A stretch of DNA of 64,000 nucleotides from Clostridia bacterium (GTDB taxonomy: Bacteria > Bacillota > Clostridia > Lachnospirales > Lachnospiraceae). How positions within the stretch are numbered: the first letter of the stretch is position 1; every line of letters begins with the position of its first letter. A model generated the notes under the pieces. That model was not told the origin of the DNA, made no database searches, and saw only the letters and a program-made list of their open reading frames with translations. Location of the stretch: NCBI GenBank assembly GCA_910574835.1, contig CAJTDE010000014.1:50622-114621 (forward strand). Direction: 5' to 3'. A program made the translations under genes and the position numbers. Of this stretch, positions 1-7,696 are shown one piece after another.

Positions 1-1
1 G

Positions 2-973
2 GTTAGCAATCTCTGCTATGGCGGCGTGGAGTCCTTAGATGAGGTTTTGGAACAGACAGAGAAAAAGATCTTTGATTTGGTACAGCGGAGAAACAGCGGA
101 GAATTTGTACCGATTAAACAGGTGGTGCTGAATGCCATTCAGAAGATAGAGATAGCCTCCCGGACAAAGGGAAATGTAACGGGAGTTGCCACAGGCTTTA
201 AGGATCTGGACTATCAGACATCAGGCTTCCAGCCCTCGGATCTGATTTTGATCGCAGCCCGTCCTTCTATGGGAAAGACGGCTTTTGTACTGAATATTGC
301 ACAGTATATGGCCTTCCGCCATGATGTGACAGTAGCAATCTTTAGTCTGGAGATGTCCAAGGAGCAGCTGGTGAATCGTCTCCTGTCAATGGAGTCCGGC
401 GTAGATGCCCAGAAGCTGCGGAACGGAAATCTGACAGACAATGACTGGGAACGCCTTGTAGAAGGAGCGGAGGGCGTGGCCCGCTCTAATTTGATTATTG
501 ATGATACACCGGGTATTACTCTGGCAGAGCTTCGCAGTAAATGCAGGAAATATAAGCTGGAGCATAACCTGGGAATCGTAATGATCGACTACCTGCAGCT
601 GATGACGGGCAAAGGGCGTTCGTCTGATTCCAGGCAGCAGGAGATTTCCGATATCTCCAGAGGATTGAAGGGCTTGGCAAGAGAGCTTAATGTACCGGTG
701 GTTGCGCTTTCACAGTTGAGCCGTGCCGTAGAGCAGCGGCCGGATCACAGGCCGATTCTTTCAGACCTTCGTGACTCGGGAGCGATTGAGCAGGACGCAG
801 ATATGGTGATGTTCCTGTATCGGGATAATTATTATAATAAGGATTCCGAGATGAAGAATCTTGCTGAAGTGATTGTGGCAAAGCAGAGGAACGGCCCTAT
901 TGGGACAATTAACTTATTGTGGATGCCGGAGTACACGGCATTTAAAAATTATAATCCAAGACCCATTGTATAG
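2..973 (+). CDS. dnaB: Replicative DNA helicase DnaB, C-terminal part (5' end outside window)
   Basis: Hexameric helicase that unwinds DNA at the replication fork. The reading frame is open to the first base of the window, so the N-terminal primase-interaction domain lies outside. The RecA-like ATPase domain is complete. Counting from the GTG at 26, Walker A ARPSMGKT is at residues 78-85, and the later motifs MIDYLQLM (Walker B region) and LSQLSR/LRDSGAIEQDAD are present. This is family-typical and confident. The GTG at 26 is an internal valine, not the true start. A promoter for the next gene follows immediately. Confidence 0.97.
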   Translation, partial: VSNLCYGGVESLDEVLEQTEKKIFDLVQRRNSGEFVPIKQVVLNAIQKIEIASRTKGNVTGVATGFKDLDYQTSGFQPSDLILIAARPSMGKTAFVLNIAQYMAFRHDVTVAIFSLEMSKEQLVNRLLSMESGVDAQKLRNGNLTDNDWERLVEGAEGVARSNLIIDDTPGITLAELRSKCRKYKLEHNLGIVMIDYLQLMTGKGRSSDSRQQEISDISRGLKGLARELNVPVVALSQLSRAVEQRPDHRPILSDLRDSGAIEQDADMVMFLYRDNYYNKDSEMKNLAEVIVAKQRNGPIGTINLLWMPEYTAFKNYNPRPIV

Positions 974-981
974 CTATTTCC

Positions 982-1056
982 ATTTTATGTAAATTTTTCT
1001 TGCAATTTGCTTCAAAGCTGTTATAATGTAGAATATGGAAAAAATTTACATAAAAT
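982..1056. promoter_or_regulatory. Promoter inside a perfect 17-bp inverted repeat, upstream of the MerR gene
   Basis: A sigma-A type promoter is visible: -35 TTGCAA at 1000-1005, a 16-nt spacer, and -10 TATAAT at 1022-1027. It is bracketed by a perfect inverted repeat, ATTTTATGTAAATTTTT at 982-998 and its reverse complement at 1040-1056. Each arm contains TTTATGTAAA or TTTACATAAA, which is nearly self-complementary, so there may be two operator copies. Autoregulation by the downstream MerR-type protein is inferred. Confidence 0.65.
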
Positions 1057-1068
1057 TGGAGGGATAAT

Positions 1069-1665
1069 ATGGGCGAGGTGCGGTATATGATTTCCGATGC
1101 GGCCAAGCTGGTAGACGTGGAGGCGCACGTACTCCGTTATTGGGAGGAAGAGCTGGAGCTTCCCATTGGCCGCAATGAAATGGGACACCGTTATTATACG
1201 GAAGAAAATATTCAGCTGTTTCGGCGGATTCGAGAGCTAAAGGAGCAGGGAGTACAATTAAAGGCCGTCAAGATGCTGATTCCGGATTTGGAAAAGGGGG
1301 AGGCGGAGATTACTCATCTGCTGGCCCGGGTGGACAAGCTTCCGACACCGGTAGAGGGTCCTGCAGCCATGCATGAGGAAAAGATGCAGCAGTTCCAGTG
1401 CATTATGAGCCGATTGATTTCGGAGGCTTTAGAGGACCACACGGAGAAAATGGGGAAAGAGATCAGCACGCAGGTGAGCGGCCTTGTGATTAAGGAGATG
1501 GACTATCTTCTTCGTATGAAGGAGGAACGTGAGGATGAGCGCTTCAAACGCCTGGATGAGTCCATCCGCAGTTCTCAAAAGGCAAGGAAGGAGCGGGCGC
1601 TGCTGAAAAAGGAAGAGAAGAGGAGGTGGAGCCTTTTCGGACAAAGAAAAGGACAGACCGTGTAG
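1069..1665 (+). CDS. MerR-family DNA-binding regulator
   Basis: The N-terminal ~70 residues are a MerR-type winged helix (YMISDAAKLVDVEAHVLRYWEEE, then GHRYYTEENIQLFRRI). A long, charged, largely helical C-terminus replaces the usual ligand domain and ends in a very basic tail (residues ~165-198). No cysteine metal site is visible, so the effector is unknown. The start ATG at 1069 follows GGAGGGATAAT. The inverted repeat around its promoter suggests self-control. It is transcribed alone and its stop overlaps a terminator. It resembles the DUF3967-type or chromosome-anchoring MerR-like proteins of Firmicutes; the exact role is unassigned. Confidence 0.8.
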   Translation: MGEVRYMISDAAKLVDVEAHVLRYWEEELELPIGRNEMGHRYYTEENIQLFRRIRELKEQGVQLKAVKMLIPDLEKGEAEITHLLARVDKLPTPVEGPAAMHEEKMQQFQCIMSRLISEALEDHTEKMGKEISTQVSGLVIKEMDYLLRMKEEREDERFKRLDESIRSSQKARKERALLKKEEKRRWSLFGQRKGQTV

Positions 1666-1677
1666 GTCTGTCCTTTT
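1648..1677 (+). terminator. Rho-independent terminator of the MerR gene
   Basis: The stem GGACAGACC/GGTCTGTCC with a 5-nt loop (1651-1673), flanked by AAAA and TTTT, overlaps the stop codon. It may serve both strands, because the convergent ferredoxin gene ends at 1688. Confidence 0.85.
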
Positions 1678-1687
1678 AACTACCGAA

Positions 1688-1858
1688 TTATTCAGCGCTA
1701 ATTGCGCCGGTGGGACATTCAGCTTCGCAGGTACCGCAATCCAGACATGCGTCAGCATCGATTACATACTTGCCGTCGCCCTCACTGATAGCCTCTGCGG
1801 GACAAACTGCCGCACAGGAACCACAATTTGCGCAATCGTCGTTGATTACATATGCCAT
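1688..1858 (-). CDS. 2[4Fe-4S] ferredoxin
   Basis: A 56-residue low-potential electron carrier of the clostridial type. Two classic cluster motifs are present: CANCGSCAAVCP (residues 9-20) and CLDCGTCEAECP (about 38-49). The two halves are pseudo-repeats, typical of this family. The start ATG at 1858 follows a strong Shine-Dalgarno, AAGGAGG. Cytoplasmic; the partner is probably a ferredoxin-dependent oxidoreductase or hydrogenase elsewhere. It is monocistronic, and a possible -10 (TATAAT on the minus strand, ~1933-1938) lies upstream. Identification is near certain; the specific partner is not visible. Confidence 0.96.
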   Translation of the reverse strand: MAYVINDDCANCGSCAAVCPAEAISEGDGKYVIDADACLDCGTCEAECPTGAISAE

Positions 1859-1989
1859 AATACCGATCCTCCTTATATTCTCTCGTTTTGGTCCGTCCGG
1901 GACCCTACGTGTATTTTAATATAAAGTGCGGAATTATACAAGTGGAAAAATCTAAAAAAGGGAAATGTTATAACGGCAGTAAAAAATCC

Positions 1990-2018
1990 TTGCAAAATAG
2001 TAGGAATTACACTATAAT
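1990..2018 (+). promoter_or_regulatory. Promoter of the DUF1858 gene
   Basis: -35 TTGCAA (1990-1995), a 17-nt spacer, -10 TATAAT (2013-2018). The first gene downstream starts at 2097. Confidence 0.7.
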
Positions 2019-2096
2019 AAATTTTGCAGTTAAACAGTACTGCTTTTGGCAACAATATATGATACTGGGAATACAGTTAAAAGGAGGAAGCTTCAG

Positions 2097-2300
2097 ATGG
2101 CAAAGATTACCAAGGACATGCTGATGGGCCAGATCCTTCAGGTGGATGAGAATATGGCCGGGATCCTGATGCGGGAGGGAATGCACTGCGTGGGTTGTCC
2201 GTCTCATCAGTTTGAATCTCTGGAGGAGGCTGCTATGGTTCATGGAATGGACCCGGATGTATTGACAGCACGGCTGAATGCATTTTTAGAAGCAGAATAA
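2097..2300 (+). CDS. DUF1858-type redox-disulfide protein
   Basis: A small 67-residue cytoplasmic protein starting MAKITKDMLMGQILQVDEN. The CVGCPS motif (about residues 35-40) matches the hybrid-cluster-associated redox disulfide (DUF1858) family, in which the CxxC pair is thought to be redox active. An exact biochemical role is not established. The start ATG at 2097 is chosen because AAGGAGGAAG lies 7-8 nt upstream; an in-frame ATG further upstream has no ribosome site. It is monocistronic, between its own promoter and a strong terminator. Confidence 0.88.
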   Translation: MAKITKDMLMGQILQVDENMAGILMREGMHCVGCPSHQFESLEEAAMVHGMDPDVLTARLNAFLEAE

Positions 2301-2321
2301 ACTATAACATTCATGAAATGG

Positions 2322-2377
2322 AATCGGGCTAAGACCTTGCTTCTCTGATTGGAGAAGAGGAATCAGCCCGATTTTTT
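2322..2377. terminator. Bidirectional terminator between DUF1858 gene and mecA
   Basis: A stem AATCGGGCT/AGCCCGATT surrounds an inner hairpin and ends in six T on the plus strand. It lies between two convergent genes and probably ends both. Confidence 0.8.
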
Positions 2378-2383
2378 CACATG

Positions 2384-3124
2384 TTATAAAAGGGTAAGCT
2401 TTTGAAGTGCTTCATCTCGTATCATAAGCTCTTCATGCTCTTCCAAATAAGCTTCGCTTGCAAGCGCATACTTCTCATTAGTTCCATACTCGGAGAGGAT
2501 ATTGGAGATCTTGTTAAACTCCTCCGGCGTATGGTTGCTTTTGCGTACCACAAGGCAGTAGCTTCCGTCTTTTTTCAGACGGAACAGTGAATTGTGGCCG
2601 CCGTAGCAGCCCTCAAGCACATGGGAAACAGAAATCACGGCTTCCAGGCTGGGGAAGAAATACAGGCGGGTCAAATCAAGCTCCTGCGCTAAGGCAATAG
2701 CCTTTTCTTCTTTTTCTTCCTTGGACCCTTCTTTGAGATGGCGTTCAATCAGCTTGCGGAAGATGTCCAGCACATTGTCGGCGCCTTCGGGCAGCGAGCT
2801 TCCCAGATCGGAAAACTCTTCAAAACGGTTCTCTCCCCCCGGAGCAAATTTAGAAAAACGAGTATCCAGCTCTTCAGGGTCCTCTACCTTTGTGATAATC
2901 AGTACAATACACTCATTGGGAAGAGGAATCGCCTCAATCATCAACGGAATATTGTCTGCTTCAAATCCAAAATCAACCGATGCCTGCTGCATCATATCGC
3001 GGAATAATTCTTTTGTCTTTTCCGTGCCATAGGCCAGCTCACTGAGCTTGATCTGGCGGGTGGCCAGATCATCCTTTGTCAAAGTGCAGCGTATCTGGTT
3101 GTCATTTAATTTTTCTATTCTCAT
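2384..3124 (-). CDS. mecA: MecA-type adaptor protein for ClpC
   Basis: Adaptor that delivers substrates to the ClpCP protease in Firmicutes, controlling competence or sporulation factors. The true start is the ATG at 3124 (MRIEKLNDNQIRCTLTKDDL); the 23 codons upstream in frame are AT-rich leader, not conserved protein. An N-terminal substrate-binding domain is followed by an acidic linker (~110-140) and a C-terminal ClpC-binding ferredoxin-like domain (LTRLYFFPSLEAVISVSHVL onward). The length of 246 residues fits the family. It is transcribed alone from the promoter at 3183-3211. Confident from the overall sequence pattern. Confidence 0.92.
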   Translation of the reverse strand: MRIEKLNDNQIRCTLTKDDLATRQIKLSELAYGTEKTKELFRDMMQQASVDFGFEADNIPLMIEAIPLPNECIVLIITKVEDPEELDTRFSKFAPGGENRFEEFSDLGSSLPEGADNVLDIFRKLIERHLKEGSKEEKEEKAIALAQELDLTRLYFFPSLEAVISVSHVLEGCYGGHNSLFRLKKDGSYCLVVRKSNHTPEEFNKISNILSEYGTNEKYALASEAYLEEHEELMIRDEALQKLTLL

Positions 3125-3182
3125 AATCACCACATCCAAATCTGTAATCGAATTACTTATAACTATTATATACATTTTTGAA

Positions 3183-3211
3183 AGTATATACAATATTTAA
3201 TGATAAGTCAA
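3183..3211 (-). promoter_or_regulatory. Promoter of mecA
   Basis: On the minus strand: TTGACT (3211-3206), a 17-nt spacer, TATACT (3188-3183). The 5' leader would be about 50 nt. Confidence 0.6.
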
Positions 3212-3265
3212 GATGCTAAAAATACCAATTTTTTTCTTAAAAATTTCTAAATTTTTTAGCTGCCA

Positions 3266-3602
3266 TGCATTTTTGGAAAAAATTAGAATATAATATACAT
3301 AGGAGAACTGCCTGCGGAAAGGAGGCAGATAATATCAGGCATTACATAGGAGCCGGTACGAAAGTCATTTCTGCTCGTGCCGGGCAGCACAAAGGTAAGC
3401 CAGGCTTAGGTTCAGACTCACCGTTTCGGTGAAACATTCCACGATTGTAAAGCAAGAATAAAAAAGCAGACAGATCTCTTAACAATATCTATCACGAACT
3501 CCTTTTGGAGAAAGCGGCGGCGCTGTGAATCCCCATGTATGCGGACCGGACCCCTCTGATGCGGATACATAGCGAAAATGGATTCATGGCGTGGCGGCTT
3601 TA
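3266..3602 (+). ncRNA. Unassigned structured RNA candidate with its own promoter
   Basis: The 3125-3699 gap has no gene but clear structure. A promoter (TGCATT 3266-3271, 17 nt, TATAAT 3289-3294) predicts a transcript from about 3300. It would contain stems CTGCCT/AGGCAG (3308-3328), CCGGTACGA/TCGTGCCGG (3353-3383), TCACCG/CGGTGA (3418-3432) and CTCC/GGAG (3499-3510). It ends in a 22-bp near-continuous helix (3511-3532 with 3580-3601) whose inner part also pairs ATGTAT/ATACAT. I compared it by memory with the common riboswitches, 6S, tmRNA, RNase P and SRP RNA and found no match. It may be a free RNA or a leader of the GH18 gene. Confidence 0.5.
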
Positions 3603-3631
3603 AAACTTAGATTTTTATTAATTTTTCAGAA

Positions 3632-3675
3632 TGTCGAAAAATAGTGATGACGTGTCGAAAAAATTCTGCTATTAT
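3632..3675 (+). promoter_or_regulatory. Two Spo0A-type boxes and a promoter in front of the GH18 gene
   Basis: TGTCGAA, the core of the Spo0A box, occurs at 3632-3638 and 3653-3659, same strand, 21 bp (two helical turns) apart. A -10 TATTAT at 3670-3675 follows. The second box overlaps the -35 zone, the geometry of Spo0A-activated sigma-A promoters. The match is seen directly; control by Spo0A is inferred. Confidence 0.6.
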
Positions 3676-3699
3676 GATAGAGAATAGGAGGAGTTTGAC

Positions 3700-5505
3700 A
3701 TGGCAGCCAAAAAGAGAAGAAAGAGAAGAAGAAGCAGAACCAGAAGCTCTGTGGACAGAAGACAGCTGATACCGGTTCTGATAGCGATATTTTTGATTAT
3801 TATTATTCTGCTTATCATGGGAATTAATTTTCTGGTGAAGAAATACAGCCCGTCAGATGAGCGGATGGATTTATATACTTATTTTAATTTGGAGCCGGGG
3901 GATGAGGCCGCGGTTATTATGGAGGATGAGCTTACTGAGATTAGAGCCAGAATCATTGACGGGGAAGCTTATGTAAGCACGGATGTTTTGTACGATTATT
4001 TGAATCCGCGTTTTTATTGGGACGCAAAGGAGAATCTGCTTTTGTATACGACGCCTACGGAGCTTATCACTGCCCAGGTGGGCAGCAATGAATATTCGGT
4101 TGCAAAGACAAAATATACGGAGAGCTATGCTCCGGTGAAGGTGGACGGCGATACGGCTTATGTGGCGCTGAAATATATTCAGAAGTATACGGCTATGGAA
4201 TTTGAGGTAATGACCGACGAAGTGAATCGGGTGCATATCTTAAAGGAATTTGTGGACGCCGATACCATAACAGTGAAAAAGAATGCCCATGTGCGCTTTG
4301 AGCCTGATATTAAAAGCCCTATTTTGACAGATGTGGCAAAGGAGGATGTGCTTTATGTCCTGCCCAAGGAGGAAGGGATAGAGGGGTGGACCAGAGTCCG
4401 CACAAAGAATGGGTTTATAGGTTTTATCCGTGACAAGTATCTGGGAAGCACAGGACAGGAGACAAGGACGCCCAACTATGAGGAGCCGGAATACTCCAGT
4501 CTCACAAAGGACCATACCATCAATCTCGCGTGGCACCAGGTGACAAATGCGGATGCCAACAATACGGTGCTGGAAGCCATTGCAAAGACAAAGGGCCTGA
4601 CTACAATTTCACCCACATGGTTCTTCCTGAATGACAACGAAGGCAATATCGAGTCATTGGCAAGTCAGACCTACGTGAATTACTGTCATCAGAACGGCAT
4701 TGAGGTATGGGCGCTTGTAAATGATATCGAGTACAAGGACACGATTATAGATTATGAGATCCTTTCCAGGACATCCTCCCGCCAGCGTTTGGCAAATAAC
4801 CTGATAGCAAAGGCAATTGAGTTTGATCTGGACGGCCTGAATATTGATTTTGAGTTTATAAGCCAGGAGTCGTCAAAGGCGTATCTTCAATTTATCCGGG
4901 AGCTGTCCATTATGTGCCGGCTGAATGGAATTGTCCTTTCCATAGACAATTATGTGCCGGCGGACCACAATATGTTCTATAACAGGAAGGAACAGGGAAT
5001 TGTAGCCGATTATGTAATCATTATGGGGTATGACGAACATTACGCGACCTCTCCGGAGGCCGGCTCCGTAGCCAGCATTGGCTGGGTTCGTGAAGGAATC
5101 GAGAACACACTGGAAGAAGTTCCGGCTGAAAAAGTAATCAATGCGGTCCCCTTCTATGCCAGACTGTGGGAGGAACGTCCCAAAACGGATGAAGAGCTGG
5201 CAGAGGAATCGGAAAATGAGGAATATATACCCTACGTAGTGTCCAGCAAGGCATACGGTATGGATGCGGCGGACCGGATAGTTTCGGAGAAGGGAGCGGA
5301 GAAGGTCTGGAACGACGAATGCGGACAGTATTATGCGGAATATGAAGAGGACGGCAATACCTACAGGATATGGATGGAGGATGAGGAGTCAATTGAACTA
5401 AAGGCAGCTCTGATTCGGGAATACAATCTGGCAGGCATTGCAGCCTGGAAGCTGGGTATGGAGCGTCAGGATGTTTGGGATGTTATACTGCGATATGTAA
5501 ATTGA
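3700..5505 (+). CDS. Membrane-anchored SH3-domain GH18 glycoside hydrolase
   Basis: A 601-residue cell-envelope enzyme. A very basic N-terminus (residues 1-21) and one membrane segment (23-46) anchor it facing outward. Next comes a copper-amine-oxidase-N-like domain (about 60-185), a bacterial SH3 domain (about 188-248) and a GH18 catalytic barrel (about 270-590). The catalytic motif is DGLNIDFE, residues 378-385, with E385 as the predicted acid. Related GH18 proteins cut peptidoglycan or spore cortex. The Spo0A boxes upstream and the amidase gene downstream suggest a sporulation or germination role (inference). RBS AGGAGG precedes the ATG at 3700. Confidence 0.88.
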   Translation: MAAKKRRKRRRSRTRSSVDRRQLIPVLIAIFLIIIILLIMGINFLVKKYSPSDERMDLYTYFNLEPGDEAAVIMEDELTEIRARIIDGEAYVSTDVLYDYLNPRFYWDAKENLLLYTTPTELITAQVGSNEYSVAKTKYTESYAPVKVDGDTAYVALKYIQKYTAMEFEVMTDEVNRVHILKEFVDADTITVKKNAHVRFEPDIKSPILTDVAKEDVLYVLPKEEGIEGWTRVRTKNGFIGFIRDKYLGSTGQETRTPNYEEPEYSSLTKDHTINLAWHQVTNADANNTVLEAIAKTKGLTTISPTWFFLNDNEGNIESLASQTYVNYCHQNGIEVWALVNDIEYKDTIIDYEILSRTSSRQRLANNLIAKAIEFDLDGLNIDFEFISQESSKAYLQFIRELSIMCRLNGIVLSIDNYVPADHNMFYNRKEQGIVADYVIIMGYDEHYATSPEAGSVASIGWVREGIENTLEEVPAEKVINAVPFYARLWEERPKTDEELAEESENEEYIPYVVSSKAYGMDAADRIVSEKGAEKVWNDECGQYYAEYEEDGNTYRIWMEDEESIELKAALIREYNLAGIAAWKLGMERQDVWDVILRYVN

Positions 5506-5540
5506 CGGCAGCCTGTGTGAATTGAGACATGGAATAAAAG

Positions 5541-5580
5541 AAACCGCCATATATTTTACAAAGAAATATATGGCGGTTTT
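5541..5580 (+). terminator. Terminator after the GH18 gene, containing the amidase ribosome site
   Basis: An almost perfect stem (AAACCGCCATATATT / AAATATATGGCGGTTTT) ends in TTTT. The next gene starts at 5583, so its only ribosome-site-like bases (GGCGG) lie in the 3' arm. Confidence 0.8.
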
Positions 5581-5582
5581 CT

Positions 5583-6227
5583 ATGGAAATTTTACGAAAA
5601 ATAAAAGGAAGGCTGAAAAGAAGAAGCCGTATTATAGGATTGGGAATGGCGGCTCTGGTTCTGGCAAGCGCTTGTTATTTTGCGAGAGGGAGCTTTTGGG
5701 AGCAGGCAGGGGGAGAGGGACAAAAGACAGACAGCCGGCTTGTTATCCTGGACGCCGGGCATGGAGGAAATGATCCGGGTAAAATCAGTGTTGACGGGAC
5801 GCAGGAAAAGGATTTGAATCTGGAAATTGCAAAGAAGCTAAAAGAGCTTTTGGAGCAGCAGGATATCGAGGTAGTCATGACGCGGGAGGAGGATCAGGGG
5901 TTATACGATGAAAATGCCTCCAATAAAAAAGCACAGGATATGAAGCGGCGCTGTGAGCTGATTAACACAGAGCAGCCGGCCTGTGTAGTAAGTATTCATC
6001 AGAATAGTTACCATGAGGAATCCATCCACGGTGCGCAGGTCTTTTATTATGGAACCTCCAAGGAGAGCCAGAGCCTGGCGGAGCTGATTCAGGCAGAATT
6101 GATTCGCTTTGTGGACCCGGAAAATCACCGGCAGGCCAAGGCAAATGATACGTATTATCTGCTGAAGAAGACCCAGGCTCCGGTGGTGATTGTGGAGTAT
6201 TATGTTTCAAACGGAGCAAAAACATAA
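5583..6227 (+). pseudogene. cwlD: CwlD-like N-acetylmuramoyl-L-alanine amidase, truncated by element A
   Basis: A zinc amidase (Amidase_3) of the type that makes muramic-delta-lactam in spore cortex. A basic N-terminus and one membrane segment (about 18-35) precede the catalytic domain, with DAGHGG, the QEKDLNLEIA glutamate, SIHQNS and VVIVE as zinc and catalytic motifs. The normal family sequence continues after VVIVE with a GF-SN segment and about 35 more residues. Here it changes to YYVSNGAKT and stops, 214 codons in all. The break follows GTGGAG (about 6195-6197), where element A begins. The protein is probably inactive unless A excises. The order GH18-amidase fits spore-cortex remodelling. 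Confidence 0.85.
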
Positions 6228-6254
6228 GTTCCTACCTTTTGTAACTTGCATTAC

Positions 6255-7592
6255 TTAATCATTTGTGGCAAATCCTTCGTATAAATCTTTCCCTTTCCAA
6301 ATGATTTCAATAGATTGGGTAGAATTGATAATGACCTTATCTATAAATATGTCTACAGCATGCTGAGTCAGAGTTTCTAATCTGGTTATTTCCAGAAGAA
6401 ATTTTGACTCTGATTTTTTTTGCAAAGAATCAATCTGTGCCAGTCGATGTTCCAGACTTTCCCGTTCAGAAGCAAGAAGCTGTGCTTTTGCAGCGGCATC
6501 TTCTTTTTGAAGTATGAATTGCTGCCGGGTAATTACGCCAGACTTGTATTCTGCATATAAACGAGGTACGATTTCTTTGTTTTGGTCAAGCTGGCGAAGA
6601 ACAAGCCGTAAATGTCCAGACAGTTTTTCTTTTTCCGGTTCTGGTAGATTTGTCTTCTGGTCCAGTATAAGCTGTGCCTGTGCCTGTAGTGGTTTTAAGA
6701 CGTACATTTTCAAAACGTCATCCTTGATAGATTTGAGTTCACAGGATTCACCGCCTGCAGGTCTTGCATGAGGACAGTAGTACACAGCATCAATATGACC
6801 GTGACGTGTATGTACGTCATGTTTTAGGCGGCATCCGCAATGCCCACAATAAATCTTTTTAAAAAATAAATTTTCGTTCTTTTTCCTCCCTTCTGTTTTA
6901 ACAACTGTGCGTTCATGGATGATTTTCGCAACTTTCTGGAATGTTTTCATGTCAATAATAGCCTCATGTGTGTTTTTGACAATAACAAGATCTTCCATCT
7001 TTTGACGTTCGAACTTCCTACTGCCAATACCTTTTACCTGAACACGATTGTTGACAGTAGCACCAGTCAATGTTTCATTTTTTAGTATCGAGGTAATCTG
7101 AAATGGTTTCCAGAATTGCGCTTTCAGCTCGTCCGAAGTCATTCCGCCAAAGCGAAAACCATAGAGTGTATGTAATCGCTGTGCAGGGGTTGGAACCTTT
7201 AAATCATTCAACTGTCGGGCAATCTCTGAAGGTTTTTGGCCTGCAAGTGTTAGTTCAAAAATCAGTTTAACAGTTTGAGCAGCATCCGGATCAATTTCCA
7301 GTCGGTGACGATCCAATGGAGAAATAATATAACCATAAGGTGGTTTTGCGGCTAAAAAGTCCCCGCGCTGCTGTTGTATTTTTTTAATGCTTTTTACTTT
7401 GGTTGACAGATCCTTACTATAATAATCATAAATTACATTTTTAAAAGCCATGTCAATCCCTGGTGTGTTTCCAGAACATTCCATACTGTCATAAGCGTCA
7501 TTGACAGCAATAAAACGGACCCCCAGCTTTGGGAAAATCTGTTCTATATAGCCACCTGTTTCGATATAATTCCGTCCAAACCGTGACATGTC
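6255..7592 (-). pseudogene. Large serine recombinase of element A, C-terminal fragment (split by element B)
   Basis: Encodes the last 444 residues of a recombinase, starting inside the conserved KD-x-SRFGRNYIE motif of the catalytic domain. The rest of that domain, the recombinase domain, a zinc-ribbon pair (CGHC ... C) and a coiled-coil segment (about the last 120 residues) are intact. The catalytic serine and first 91 residues lie 48 kb away at 55845-55574. A TTG codon at 7604 gives an open frame (M-T-Q-R-D-M-S) but the first residues come from element B, so it is not a real start. It is non-functional as it stands and restorable by excision of B. Confidence 0.9.
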
Positions 7593-7612
7593 TCTTTGTG
7601 TCAACTAAACAC
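7587..7612. other. Left junction (attL/attR-type) of element B
   Basis: The crossover dinucleotide TC (GA on the minus strand) is at 7591-7592. Left of it is the element A recombinase codon ATG (7589-7587). Right of it is the B terminus TCTTTGTGTCAACTAAAC. The blocks TTGTGT and AACTAAAC recur inverted at the other end of B. Confidence 0.85.
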
Positions 7613-7617
7613 CAAAT

Positions 7618-7680
7618 TTTTTACGGATGCCAGAGGCGGCTAACAGGTCTTTTCCAGACCGCCCCCGGCATCCGCTTTAT
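7618..7680 (-). terminator. Terminator at the left end of element B
   Basis: A minus-strand hairpin with arms GCGGATGCC / GGCATCCG and inner GGCGG / CCGCC, followed by TAAAAAA. It ends the B recombinase operon before it reaches element A. Confidence 0.8.
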
Positions 7681-7696
7681 CGTGAGGTAGAAACCT

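Noticed and set aside
3300..3602. A known riboswitch (cyclic-di-AMP, cyclic-di-GMP, cobalamin or lysine class) or 6S/RNase P/SRP RNA
   Set aside because: The conserved core sequences of these classes were not found; it is left as an unassigned structured RNA.
6255..7604. An intact 449-residue recombinase starting at TTG 7604
   Set aside because: It lacks the catalytic serine region, its first residues come from element B, and the missing part is found exactly at 55845-55574.
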